Part shown: in pieces, positions 45,000-54,372 of the stretch
How positions within the stretch are numbered: the stretch's first letter is position 1
How the letters are laid out: the number at the start of each line of letters is the position of its first letter
Assembly (NCBI RefSeq): GCF_002943425.1
Contig: NZ_PTRA01000010.1
Span: forward strand, 20,408 to 84,407
Reading direction: 5' to 3'
Source of the DNA: Siphonobacter curvatus
Lineage (GTDB): Bacteria > Bacteroidota > Bacteroidia > Cytophagales > Spirosomataceae
Length of the DNA stretch: 64,000 bases
Translations under genes and position numbers: made by a program
Notes under the pieces: model-generated
What the model saw: the letters and a program-made list of their open reading frames with translations, nothing else
What the model was told of the DNA's origin: nothing
Databases searched by the model: none

Positions 45000-47441
45000 A
45001 TGAAAAAAAAAACCTCTACCCTAACCATTGTCCTCATTCTGATCAGTATTTGTAGTTCAAGCTTTGCTCAAGAAATCTTCATGTGGGCAGGGAAAAAAAA
45101 GGTAATACTTAAGCCTGATTCAAGTATCATTTTAGCTAAGGTGGCCAAAGGAGCTTCAATTAACGACCTAAGTAAGAAAATAATTAATAATCCTGCCAGC
45201 TCAGATTATCGTGAAATTTCAATTGGGGGGGTCCCGTTTGTTATCTACAAACAAACCTCAAGTACAGGCAAATTGTCTTTAACAAAAACTGAAGCTGATT
45301 TTAGCATACCCCTATTTTATGCCAATGGTGAACCCATGTACTTTAATGGCAAACTAATGCTGATGCCCAAAAAAGGTGTCTCTATAGAAAGAATTGTAAA
45401 GTTCACAAATAATCAAATCCTACTCACTGGTAATACACCAACTCAAACCTATTTTTGTAGAGTTACCGATATAGACCAACTGTTTAATATCTCAAATAAT
45501 CTACACGAAAGTGGGTTAGTGGAATGGTGCGTTCCAAGCTATTTAGCAAGAATCACATCTAATTACATACCCAGTGATGACCGTTTCCCAGATCAGTACT
45601 ACTTACATCAAGCCAACAACATAGACATTAATGCACCTGAAGCTTGGGACATAACCCGTGGATGTGGTATTCGTGTTGCTGTCATAGATGATGGAGTAGA
45701 AGACCACCCAGAACTAGGAAGCCGTCTTTTACAGGGCTTTACACCTCTAGACCCAAACGGTTTCGGACGACCCTTTGGCGTATGTTTTGATAGGAATACA
45801 CCTGACCCATTTGACCCTAATCGATTCCTGCGAGTCGGTCATGGTATGGCGTGTACCGGAATAATAGCTGCTGCACATGACAATGGAGGTGTAGCAGGTA
45901 TTGCACCTAACTCCCTTATTTATCCTGTAAATATATTTAGAGGCGGAGAAACTCCAGAGGAAATAGTTTTGGGCATAAATAATGCTTGGAGAGAAAATGC
46001 CGGAAATGCAGATATTATAAGCTGCTCTTGGGGCTTTAATCAACAAGATGCTTTCCATCCAGGGATTGCTCAAGAAATTACAAACGCTCGCACCCAAGGC
46101 AGAAGACGGAACGGTGTTACTTTAGGTTGCATAGTTATATTTTCTTCCGGAAATTCAAACCTTAATTTCTCCGGTGTCTTGTTTCCCGGTAATGTGGATG
46201 GAGTAATTACGGTAGGAGCTATCGAATTTAATGGAAATATTCATGGCTATAGTAGCCGTGGGCCTCAAATGGACTTAGTAGCTTGTTCAGGTGCTGATAT
46301 GGGCCGTCTAGACTTAGGTGATAATTGCATAATTCCGAATGGTGACATTCGCACCATTGATCGTCCCGGGGCTAATGGTTATTCAAATGACGGATTCTTT
46401 AATCTATTTAATGGAACATCAGCAGCTGCTCCCCAAGTTTCTGGCGTAGCCGCCTTAATGTTATCACTTAATCCCAATCTTACTGAAACTCAAGTACGAA
46501 CCTTATTACAGCAGACTGCGGTTGATATGGGCAATCCAGGGTTTGACAATACATTTGGATTCGGTCGAGTAAATGCACGGGCAGCATTAGAAGCAGTGAT
46601 GGCCAGTATGTTTCCTACTAATTCCGTGGCTTGCTCTAACGCAACGTTTAGCCTGCCTGCTGGCTATTCGGGTGCAACGTGGATAACCAGTAGTAATCTT
46701 CAAATTACGGGCGGTCAAAACTCGACCTCTATTTCGGTTAGTTCGGCTACCACCAATGAAGCAGAAGAAGGTTGGATTCAGGTTACAGCTAACTCTTCCT
46801 GTGGATCGGTAACCATTCGTAAAAGTGTATGGGTAGGCCGTCCCCGGTTTGGTGAAGTCACGATGGCTGGATCCTATTTAACTCCATACTTCCCTAATAC
46901 CATTTGCCAAAATCAGAATCGGCAACTACAAGCCGGAAATATGATTGGAGCTACTGGTGGCAATTATTCTTTCACCAGCAATACTTCTAATGCTTACTTC
47001 TGGAATCCTACTACTACTAGCGTTAATTTTAATTCTGGTTATCTAAATGGAAGCTTTCATATTCGCTATACTGCTACAAATAGCTGTGGTAGCACTTGGA
47101 GGGAATTTCCATTTACTGTAAGTTGTGCTTCCTACTTAGCTTATAAAGTTTATCCAAATCCTGCATCTGATAAAATCAGTGTCGAATTTGAGCAGTCGGA
47201 GGAAGACAAACTTCTACCTGAAAGCATTGAGCTTTATCAAGAAGAAAGAATAACCACTTCTAAACCAGTTCGATCCATTTCATTGAAAGAGGAGGTAAAT
47301 AAATTACAGGTTGAAGCAACAAATAGCATTTATTTTGATGTAAAGGACCTTCCCAGAGGAAGATATGTACTACGAATCACAAAAGAAAAAGAAGAAGATA
47401 AATCCAAGCAAATCGATGCTTTGCATATAATCCTTAATTAA
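45000..47441 (+). CDS. Secreted S8 (subtilisin-like) protease with T9SS sorting domain
   Basis: An 813-residue protein: signal peptide (TLTIVLILISICSSSFAQ), a propeptide-like region of about 180 residues, then a subtilase core with the catalytic triad Asp (RVAVIDDGVEDHPE), His (VGHGMACTGIIAA) and Ser (FNGTSAAAPQVSG). A PKD/Ig-like tail region follows and a T9SS C-terminal domain (YKVYPNPASDKISVEF...LPRGRYVLRITKEKEE). The protease should be secreted by the T9SS and act on extracellular protein. Its codon use is AT-rich compared with neighbours, suggesting horizontal origin. It follows the small lipoprotein by 4 bp. Confidence 0.9.
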   Translation: MKKKTSTLTIVLILISICSSSFAQEIFMWAGKKKVILKPDSSIILAKVAKGASINDLSKKIINNPASSDYREISIGGVPFVIYKQTSSTGKLSLTKTEADFSIPLFYANGEPMYFNGKLMLMPKKGVSIERIVKFTNNQILLTGNTPTQTYFCRVTDIDQLFNISNNLHESGLVEWCVPSYLARITSNYIPSDDRFPDQYYLHQANNIDINAPEAWDITRGCGIRVAVIDDGVEDHPELGSRLLQGFTPLDPNGFGRPFGVCFDRNTPDPFDPNRFLRVGHGMACTGIIAAAHDNGGVAGIAPNSLIYPVNIFRGGETPEEIVLGINNAWRENAGNADIISCSWGFNQQDAFHPGIAQEITNARTQGRRRNGVTLGCIVIFSSGNSNLNFSGVLFPGNVDGVITVGAIEFNGNIHGYSSRGPQMDLVACSGADMGRLDLGDNCIIPNGDIRTIDRPGANGYSNDGFFNLFNGTSAAAPQVSGVAALMLSLNPNLTETQVRTLLQQTAVDMGNPGFDNTFGFGRVNARAALEAVMASMFPTNSVACSNATFSLPAGYSGATWITSSNLQITGGQNSTSISVSSATTNEAEEGWIQVTANSSCGSVTIRKSVWVGRPRFGEVTMAGSYLTPYFPNTICQNQNRQLQAGNMIGATGGNYSFTSNTSNAYFWNPTTTSVNFNSGYLNGSFHIRYTATNSCGSTWREFPFTVSCASYLAYKVYPNPASDKISVEFEQSEEDKLLPESIELYQEERITTSKPVRSISLKEEVNKLQVEATNSIYFDVKDLPRGRYVLRITKEKEEDKSKQIDALHIILN

Positions 47442-47789
47442 ACTCTACAAACTAAAGGTATACATACTAAGACTTTAATCAATTGCAATCTTATTGTGTA
47501 TACCTTTAGTTGATTGGTCATAGTGGGATTGAAACTGTAGTACGGGGTGATCGGATCAAAAGTCCCTATATTCCCAAATACACCGGTGGCTGCGGACTTC
47601 TGCTCATCCAAGTACTGGTCGAAGCATTACAATACAGCGGCCCTGCTTAACTAAACGTTAAACAGGGCCGCTTCGATTCAAGAATAGATTTTAAACTGCT
47701 TGCTAATAATGTACTGGGATATAGTATTTGTTAAACCAAAGCGTAAACGTTAAAGGATGATCTTCTCAGCATTTTGACCTAGCTAAGTA
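47442..47789. other. Intergenic region with two hairpins
   Basis: About 350 bp. A 14-bp exact inverted repeat (ACTAAAGGTATACA and its complement, 47451-47510, 32-nt loop) lies 10 bp after the protease stop. A GC-rich hairpin (GCGGCCCTG and its complement) lies at 47637-47671. The second is closer to the glycosyltransferase, which ends at 47790. Either could terminate transcription, though neither has a U-run. Confidence 0.5.
47451..47510. repeat. 14-bp exact inverted repeat after the subtilisin
   Basis: ACTAAAGGTATACA and TGTATACCTTTAGT with 32 nt between. Possible terminator or mobile-element scar. Confidence 0.5.
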
Positions 47790-48587
47790 TTACTTAGCCA
47801 GCACGTAGGAGAAGGTTTCTTTCATGGTTTTATATTTCAAGTAGGCATTATAGACCCAAGGGATTTCCGATAGTTTTCGGCTAGCCTGATTCACCGGCCG
47901 GTATTGCCCGGGTTCTTCCGCTGAATTTACATGTTCAAATAAATCTTTATAGTCATTGTAGAACAACCCCTTCCCATGGTTTTTCAAGAAAGAGCGGCAC
48001 ATGCTCATTTCCGTGGTATCCCCACTGAGCGTCTCCAAATACCGGCCAAACTTATCGCTGAACGTATTTCGTTTTAAGTGGGGATGATCGCTGTAGAGGT
48101 AAAATTTATGATGATTGATGTACCAGGGGGCTAAGTTGAATTGCATGCGTGAAAACCCCTTCTTGTAATTCTTCAGGTACGGATACTTCGCCCAGGGAAA
48201 CGCATAAAAACGGACGATATCCCATTCTGATTCCTCATCCATGAGATTCAGGCCATTAGCCAGGGCTTGCCGAAAGGCGGGCAGGGGCACAAAATCCTCC
48301 TGTACGTACAAAAGATAAGGAGTTTTACTAAAATCCTGCCCTACATTAATACTATTGCCTAAGCCTTTATTGACTGAGGTACTCAGCAGGGTAAAGGAAT
48401 ACCGCTCCTTCTGCTGGAGCACCGCTTCAAAATGCTCGCCATTGCTGCCGCCATCCGAGACAATGATTTCACCAAATGAAAGCTTGAGCGTTTCCAGCGA
48501 CTGGAGGAGCCGCTCCAGCGAATGGCTTCGATTAAAATGAGTAATTAACAGCGTAATTGACTCAAAGTGTTGAGGCAAGGAGAGCAT
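47790..48587 (-). CDS. Family 2 glycosyltransferase (GT-A fold)
   Basis: A 265-residue soluble protein with the GT-A pattern: ITLLITHFNRSHSLERLL near the N-terminus, GEIIVSDGGSNGE, NKGLGNSIN and YVQEDF, where a D-x-D type metal site would be expected as E-D. It would transfer a sugar from a nucleotide sugar in the cytoplasm, probably for a surface glycan, though no other glycan genes adjoin. It is transcribed away from the histidine kinase gene, with about 500 bp between. Length is normal for a single-domain member. Confidence 0.82.
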   Translation of the reverse strand: MLSLPQHFESITLLITHFNRSHSLERLLQSLETLKLSFGEIIVSDGGSNGEHFEAVLQQKERYSFTLLSTSVNKGLGNSINVGQDFSKTPYLLYVQEDFVPLPAFRQALANGLNLMDEESEWDIVRFYAFPWAKYPYLKNYKKGFSRMQFNLAPWYINHHKFYLYSDHPHLKRNTFSDKFGRYLETLSGDTTEMSMCRSFLKNHGKGLFYNDYKDLFEHVNSAEEPGQYRPVNQASRKLSEIPWVYNAYLKYKTMKETFSYVLAK

Positions 48588-49089
48588 GAAGATATAAGTC
48601 TTTTAGGTGTGGTATTGTAAGTGCCGGTTTAGAAAACCGACCTCGCTTCAAATATCATACATCTTTAAGAATAAATGAAGTGAGCCCTACTCGTAATTAT
48701 TGGAGAAAGCGCTTAAACTCTATAAAAAGCTTACTTATTAACGGTTTGCCTAGCCTAAAGCTATTTCTTATACCCATAAATGGATATATAATTATGTATT
48801 CTTTTGTCTATTTGACGTGCGTTGTTGCTAGACACTCTTTTGTCATTGTCTATATTACATATATCTCATGGTCAATGTATAGATAGACTATACTGTTTCG
48901 CTTCCTGTTTTTAAGTGCCTTTAGAATTTTAATACTGAATAAAAATTAGCTACCTCTCATACATTTATGATAAGCGTATAACTAAAACAGTTGTATGTCG
49001 ATAAACTGACGTTCTTCGACGATGGTTTAAAAATTATTTAAATAATAATGTTAGCTTAAAGTACTTATCCTACCCTAATCTTCCCAGCT
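48588..49089. other. AT-rich divergent promoter region
   Basis: About 500 bp between the glycosyltransferase and the kinase, both of which read away from it. It is AT-rich and has no credible gene; the 68-codon frame at 48680 is leucine/isoleucine-rich noise. Promoters for both directions probably lie here. Confidence 0.4.
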
Positions 49090-50210
49090 ATGAAACCTCT
49101 TCTTCCATGGCTATATTTACACCAGCCCTACCCCAATACGCAAGTTCGTATAGCATTACACCTTAGCTTCTGGTTTCTTATTGGATTATTTATCTTCAGC
49201 CAACATTACATTAGTCTACGAGATCCGGTTCATTTACCACTGCTCTTAAGCATTTTGTCCATTATTCTTTTTCCAATCATTTTTAACTACTATATAATTA
49301 GTCTTTGGGGTATCCCAGCGCTTTTAAAGAGAAGATATACTGATTTAATAAGTTGTCTAATTATTGTTTACGTCACGACAACTGCTGTTTATCATTACTT
49401 CATTCCAATACTATCTCTGGAGTACGGAGGAGCCTATAAAGGATTGATTTCGGTTTATGCCGATGCGCCTCTATTTATTGTCTTAAGTAAGTTATCAGTA
49501 CTCATCTACAATTACGCCTTTAGCTTTTCTCAACTTTCTTTACCGATCTTCATTAAAATCTCTAAAGTCATCAATACTATTCAACGTCAACAAGAGCTTT
49601 TGAAAGGTGAAAATTACAGTTCGAACTGCAGGCTTTAAAGGCACAAATCCAGCCCCACTTCATTTTTAATTCCCTAAATACCATCTATGATCGAGTTCTT
49701 TCTCAAGACCTAGAAACACCAAAGCAAATCATTTATCTATCAAATTTCTTACGATATACCGTTCAAGAAGCCAGTGAAGACTTTATTCTCTTAGAAAAAG
49801 AAGTTTGGTTCATTGAAAGCTATATCTCATTAGTGATGAATCGGCACGGCGAGCGGGTTACGGCTAGCTTCACACAAGAAGGTTACTTAGGAAATTATAA
49901 AATTCCTCCTCTTCTGTTAATTACCTACGTGGAAAATGCCTTTAAACACGGCGTTGAAGCCACCTCACTGGATGCATGGGTACAAATCTATCTGCGCATG
50001 GAAAAGAATGGTCTTTTCGTTTTTAGCATAAAGAATTCTCATCCTTGTATATCTTCTAAAGGCACAGGTCAAGGTTTAGCCAATGCCAAACGTCGCCTGG
50101 CGCTTCTCTTCCCTCAAAAACATAGTCTAATTATTGAATCCAATGCATCCATTTTTAACATTACGCTTACCATACTTCTTTCCACATATGAAAATTCTGA
50201 AACTCTATGA
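49090..50210 (+). pseudogene. LytS-type sensor histidine kinase, frameshifted
   Basis: The first frame (49090-49638) encodes a membrane sensor with four to five hydrophobic segments, ending IQRQQELLKGEN. The continuation is one frame back from about 49612: FELQALKAQIQPHFIFNSLNTIYD, the H-box of the His_kinase (PF06580) family, then LEKEVWFIESYISL and the HATPase-like ENAFKHG and GTGQGLANAKRRLALL, to a stop at 50210. A single missing base near 49612 would split the gene. No slippery heptamer is present, so programmed frameshifting is unlikely. It is a pseudogene or a sequencing error. Its stop overlaps the LytTR regulator start by 4 bp. Confidence 0.8.
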
Positions 50211-50950
50211 AAACGATCTCCTGCTGTATTATTGATGATGAGCTAGCAGCTCATCGGGTCTTATCTAGCTACATCAACCAAATACCTTATTTGCGTTTAG
50301 TAGCTACCTGTACAAGCGCAGTTGATGCACTGCCCATTCTACTGAAAGAGCGTCCTGATTTACTTTTTTTAGATATTAGGATGCCGGGCTTGAATGGATT
50401 GGATTTGTTAAAGGCCTTTACTTTTACGTATCACCCCCACGTTATACTTACGACTGCTCATACTGAGTACGCGGTAGATTCCTATGAGTACGATGTAAGC
50501 GATTACCTATTAAAACCCATTGCTTTGGAGCGTTTTATGAGGGCCTTAGGAAAAGTGTATTTAGGAGAAACTCCTGGCAACCATTCCTTTTCTCACCGCA
50601 TTTGGATAAAGAAGGGTTATGAGCAGATACAGGTTATGGCTGACGAAATCCTGTATATTGAAGGGATGGATGATCACGTAAATGTTTTCTTACAGGATAA
50701 GTCAAGTCGTTCAAATGTTGACATGCCCATTAAATTCATCACCTCGTATGTTAGTATGCAGTTTATGGAGGATAGTTTGCCACAATCCTTATTCATCCGG
50801 ATTAGCCGCTCCTACATTGTGCATAAAACCGCTATCTACTCTATCGATAAGAAACAGATTAAATTAATAAACGGGCTAGAAATCTCCATTGGCCCTACCT
50901 ACAGGGATTCTCTTAACGTTTTGTTTAGTAACAAACCTATGGGTTATTAA
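50207..50950 (+). CDS. LytTR-family response regulator
   Basis: A 247-residue protein: a receiver domain (CIIDDELAAHRVLSSYI, phosphoacceptor Asp in LLFLDIRMPGLNGLD, VILTTAHTEYAVDSYEYDVSDYLLKPI) followed by a LytTR DNA-binding domain (WIKKGYEQIQVMADEILYIEGMDDHVNVFL ... LFIRISRSYIVHKTAIYSI). It pairs with the overlapping kinase. It ends 144 bp upstream of the precursor-like peptide gene, in the same direction, so control of the lanthipeptide operon is a natural hypothesis, like the two-component control of other class I clusters. LytTR sites have not been located. Confidence 0.92.
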   Translation: MKTISCCIIDDELAAHRVLSSYINQIPYLRLVATCTSAVDALPILLKERPDLLFLDIRMPGLNGLDLLKAFTFTYHPHVILTTAHTEYAVDSYEYDVSDYLLKPIALERFMRALGKVYLGETPGNHSFSHRIWIKKGYEQIQVMADEILYIEGMDDHVNVFLQDKSSRSNVDMPIKFITSYVSMQFMEDSLPQSLFIRISRSYIVHKTAIYSIDKKQIKLINGLEISIGPTYRDSLNVLFSNKPMGY

Positions 50951-51094
50951 TAGTTTACCGAGAACTTCTTCTTCTTCACTGGTTGAGATTCATGATTCAC
51001 CGAGTACCGTTATCAGGGGCTTGATTAAGTCGGCGTTGATGATGTAGCTTTAAGCCTTAATCAATCTATTATTCACCGTTTAAACTATTTTCCA

Positions 51095-51232
51095 ATGAAC
51101 ACGTCAGCACCAGTATCCGAAAATTTAGCATTCAAAAAGAAAGTTATTGCTCAAGCGACGACAAAGCCTTTGTCAACTTCCGGTACCATTCTGCTTTCCA
51201 CGATTCCCTGTACTTTAGGTACTACGCGGTAA
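51095..51232 (+). CDS. Candidate class I lanthipeptide precursor peptide
   Basis: An ATG at 51095 opens 45 codons ending with TAA at 51232; the gene is too short for the usual ORF cut-off. The N-terminal half reads NLAFKKKVIAQ (residues 10-20), which resembles the basic-hydrophobic leader of Bacteroidota class I lanthipeptides (pattern L-x-[LF]-K-K-K-x-I-A). The C-terminal half is rich in Thr and Ser (T22, T23, S27, T28, S29, T31, S35, T36, T40, T43, T44) and contains one cysteine (C39 in IPCTLG). These are expected dehydration sites for LanB. It lies 152 bp before the dehydratase, with an attenuator-like hairpin between. Cleavage and the modified residues are inference. Confidence 0.72.
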   Translation: MNTSAPVSENLAFKKKVIAQATTKPLSTSGTILLSTIPCTLGTTR

Positions 51233-51249
51233 GCGTTCAATCCGTCAGA

Positions 51250-51272
51250 GCCAAAGACCTTAACTCTTTGGC
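51250..51272 (+). terminator. Attenuator-like hairpin between precursor and LanB
   Basis: GCCAAAGA and its exact complement TCTTTGGC enclose 7 nt, 17 bp after the precursor stop, and are followed by CCTTCTTTCATTTTT. Partial termination here would make more precursor than dehydratase mRNA, an arrangement known from other lanthipeptide operons. Confidence 0.6.
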
Positions 51273-51384
51273 CCTTCTTTCATTTTTACTTTCCCTAGCA
51301 CCCACTTCATTCACGCCTTACCTCACAGCTAATAGAGTTGGGAGGTACACTTCCCTTTTGATTGAACCAAGCCATTCTCCGCTT

Positions 51385-54333
51385 ATGAAGTCTATTCAAA
51401 TGCTTCCTTTCTTCCTGCTTCGGACCCCGGTATGGCCTAACCCATTCCCCACTAAAGGGCCGCTAATCCCTAGCTTCGAGTTCCTACGAGAGAATGTATT
51501 TTTTCAGGCCGCGATTGCTTCGGCTTCTCCAACCCTTTGGCAGCAAATGCAAAAAGAAGGTCCCCTCCCACCATCAGTCAAGCAGAGTATATTAAAGTAC
51601 TTTATTCGCATGAGCACTCGCCCTACGCCGTATGGTCTTTTAGCGGGAGTGAGTTTGGGAAAAATAGATGCCACTTCAAAGGTATCGTGGAAGACTAAAC
51701 GTTTGAAGCCTCACCATCGCCTAGATATTGAATACCTCTTGGCATTAATTCAAGCCTTGGCATGTATGCCAAAGGTACAAACGCAACTCCGCTTCTACAC
51801 CAATCCCATCTATTACTGCCATCAGGACTCGTTACGCTATCTCGATCAAGTAGACGGAAGTCATGTTATTAGTGAAGTGGAATTAACGGAACCGCTTCGA
51901 GAGCTTCTAATGGATGCTCAGCAGGGACTTACCCTGCAGGCATTGGAAGCAAAGCTTACCAGCCATGAGTATTCTAAGCAAGCCGCGCTTTGCTATATTG
52001 AATCCCTCATTACCAATCAGTTACTAATTAATGAACTTCATCCATCCTTAACGGGAGAAAATCCACTTCAGCTTTTGTTACAAAAACTTAGCCCTTTACA
52101 GGATGTATCGTCTGAATTGGCATTCTTAAAAATGCTGGAAAAACATTTACTTCTCGATGAGGTTAGTACAAGGGTCCCCAACTTAAACGTACACAATACA
52201 CCGTTATCTGAAATTCCAGTAATTCAGCAAACGGATCTGTACTTACAAACTCATTCCTGCACCTTAAGTGAAAAGGTCCGGGAATTGATTACCTCGCAAC
52301 TTTCTGATCTCCTGGTTCTCCCTGCAACGCAAACAGACTCATCGATTTTAAGTTTTGCCAAACACTTTCGCGCGCGTTATGGCGCTCAGTCTGTACCGCT
52401 ATTACAGGCTTTAGATCCTGATTGGGGAATCGGATTTGGAGATCAAGTCGCTCCCTACGCTCCGTTAGTGGAGGGATTAGTTCCTTTTGCCTCAAGTCCC
52501 GACACAAATTCTGATTCAGAAGCCTTCCGTAACTTACGAACAAAAGTGCTAAAGCAAGCATTAAGAGAGAAACAGACTTCCATCAAGATCGAGGCGGAAG
52601 ATTTAGCATCTTGTCAACCGAGTCGAACGAAAATCCCTACTAGTTTTTATGCTTTGGGTAACCTAATTGCTTCTTCTAGTGCTAGCTTAGATCAGGGCTT
52701 TTTTCTTTTTCACTTGCTTTCTGTGTATGGCCCTTCCGCCGCGAACTTAATGGCCCGTTTTGCCACGTACGATTCGGCCTTAAGTGATCACTTAGTTGAT
52801 GCTCTGAGAGAAGAAGAAGCTCAAGAGCCTGAAGCAATCTTTGCGGAAATTGTCTATCTTCCGAAGGGTCGGGCAGGTAATATCATTCAACGTCCCCAAC
52901 TCCGAACGTATGAAATTCCCTGTTTGGGAAAAGCCAGTGTAAAGCCTGAATTTCAAATTCACCTGGACGACCTTTCGGTTCAGGTTGAGGAAAGCGGCTA
53001 TATACATTTATTTTCATCACGGCTTCAAAAAAAAGTAATTCCGCGGCTTTCTTCGGCCCATAACCCTGCGCAAGGCCCGCCTGTCTATCAATTTCTAGTT
53101 GCCTTGCAAAGTCAAGAGCATGGCTTTCCCTTAGCCTGGGATTGGAAAGAATTGAAAGAAGAACCTTTTCTACCCAGGGTTATCTATCAAAACATTTGTT
53201 TATGCCGGGCTCGTTGGCGCATTAAAAACTATATTCCCTTTCGTTCCTTGCCCCGCTGGGTATGCCTAACCCACTATGATCAGGAATTAGTACTGGATTT
53301 GAAGAAGGATTGGGGCAGGGAATTACTCCAGGCTGAACTTTCCAAACATAACACCCTTATCCTGCAGGAATGGTTAATGCCGGCCAATCATTGCTGGATA
53401 CGAGAACAGAATACCTCCTATACCAATGAAGTCATTCTCCCCTTTAAATCCCTAAAGCCCCCCGTGCTGAAACCTATGCCAACCCTCACGTTTCACCAAC
53501 CCTACACCTTTCCTCCGGGATCTTCCTGGTTGTATGCTAAATTATACGCTGGCCCTACGATTCAGGAGGAATTATTAACTACACAGCTTCCTTCCATCTT
53601 AACGCAGCTAGCAGACCGGTTAAAAAGTTGGTTCTTCATTCGTTACGCGGATCCCGAACTCCATCTACGACTACGCATGCAAGGAAACGATTCTTATTTT
53701 TATGTAAGGGCTTTGGCACTTTTGGAAAAGGCATTAAGTCCCCTTTTAACTGCCAATCAGCTGTATTGGCAGTTAGATACCTATCAACGCGAAGTAGACC
53801 GTTACGGCCCAGAGGCTATGCTCACTAGCGAAGATTTGTTTTGCGTAGATAGCTCGGCAACCTTAGCGTACTTACAAACGGAATGGCAGCCCCAGGATCG
53901 CATTTTATTTGCCTTGCAAAGTGTTGATGGGTATTTAGAAGATGCAGGATTCAATTTAGTGGCTAAACAAGCCTTTACGCATCAACAGGAAGAAGCTTTT
54001 TTACTTGAGCATCAAGCGGATAAAACCTTTCGCCAACAGCTTAACCAACGCTACCAAGCCTATCAGCCTAGAATTCATACTGCCCTTGCCTATCCTAGTG
54101 AAGATTGCCAGCGTATTTTACAAAGCAGATCGGCAAAAGTTCTTCCACTGTTTACCCAGTTAGCTCAAGTGAGTGCTCTTCCAGCCCGCTTACCAGATTA
54201 TTTACACATGAGCATTAATCGCTTATTCACCGCGCATCAACGCACCTACGAACTACTTACCTATTATTTTCTCACTCGCTATTATACGTCTCAGCTTGCC
54301 CGTTTGAATCAAATGATTCACTTACCCCGCTAA
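51385..54333 (+). CDS. Class I lanthipeptide dehydratase (LanB), full length
   Basis: A 982-residue protein from the ATG at 51385 (MKSIQMLPFFLLRTP); the open frame begins at a TTG further upstream. The N-terminal Lant_dehydr region has FLLRTPVWPNPF and FIRMSTRPTPYGLLAGVSLG (about 73-93). The C-terminal SpaB-type elimination/thiopeptide domain has WLYAKLYAGP (about 712-721) and FFIRYADPELHLRLRM (about 750-765). LanB uses glutamyl-tRNA to activate Ser and Thr of the precursor and then eliminates glutamate, giving dehydroalanine/dehydrobutyrine in the cytoplasm. Both halves are fused, so the enzyme looks complete, unlike split forms of thiopeptide clusters. No LanC follows; a Crp gene does. Confidence 0.9.
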   Translation: MKSIQMLPFFLLRTPVWPNPFPTKGPLIPSFEFLRENVFFQAAIASASPTLWQQMQKEGPLPPSVKQSILKYFIRMSTRPTPYGLLAGVSLGKIDATSKVSWKTKRLKPHHRLDIEYLLALIQALACMPKVQTQLRFYTNPIYYCHQDSLRYLDQVDGSHVISEVELTEPLRELLMDAQQGLTLQALEAKLTSHEYSKQAALCYIESLITNQLLINELHPSLTGENPLQLLLQKLSPLQDVSSELAFLKMLEKHLLLDEVSTRVPNLNVHNTPLSEIPVIQQTDLYLQTHSCTLSEKVRELITSQLSDLLVLPATQTDSSILSFAKHFRARYGAQSVPLLQALDPDWGIGFGDQVAPYAPLVEGLVPFASSPDTNSDSEAFRNLRTKVLKQALREKQTSIKIEAEDLASCQPSRTKIPTSFYALGNLIASSSASLDQGFFLFHLLSVYGPSAANLMARFATYDSALSDHLVDALREEEAQEPEAIFAEIVYLPKGRAGNIIQRPQLRTYEIPCLGKASVKPEFQIHLDDLSVQVEESGYIHLFSSRLQKKVIPRLSSAHNPAQGPPVYQFLVALQSQEHGFPLAWDWKELKEEPFLPRVIYQNICLCRARWRIKNYIPFRSLPRWVCLTHYDQELVLDLKKDWGRELLQAELSKHNTLILQEWLMPANHCWIREQNTSYTNEVILPFKSLKPPVLKPMPTLTFHQPYTFPPGSSWLYAKLYAGPTIQEELLTTQLPSILTQLADRLKSWFFIRYADPELHLRLRMQGNDSYFYVRALALLEKALSPLLTANQLYWQLDTYQREVDRYGPEAMLTSEDLFCVDSSATLAYLQTEWQPQDRILFALQSVDGYLEDAGFNLVAKQAFTHQQEEAFLLEHQADKTFRQQLNQRYQAYQPRIHTALAYPSEDCQRILQSRSAKVLPLFTQLAQVSALPARLPDYLHMSINRLFTAHQRTYELLTYYFLTRYYTSQLARLNQMIHLPR

Positions 54334-54372
54334 ATGCTTTGCTTCATTCTATACCTTTCATCTTGTAGACTT

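Noticed and set aside
49600..49640. Programmed -1 frameshift in the kinase
   Set aside because: The junction has no slippery heptamer and no clear downstream structure, so a mutation or sequence error is more likely.
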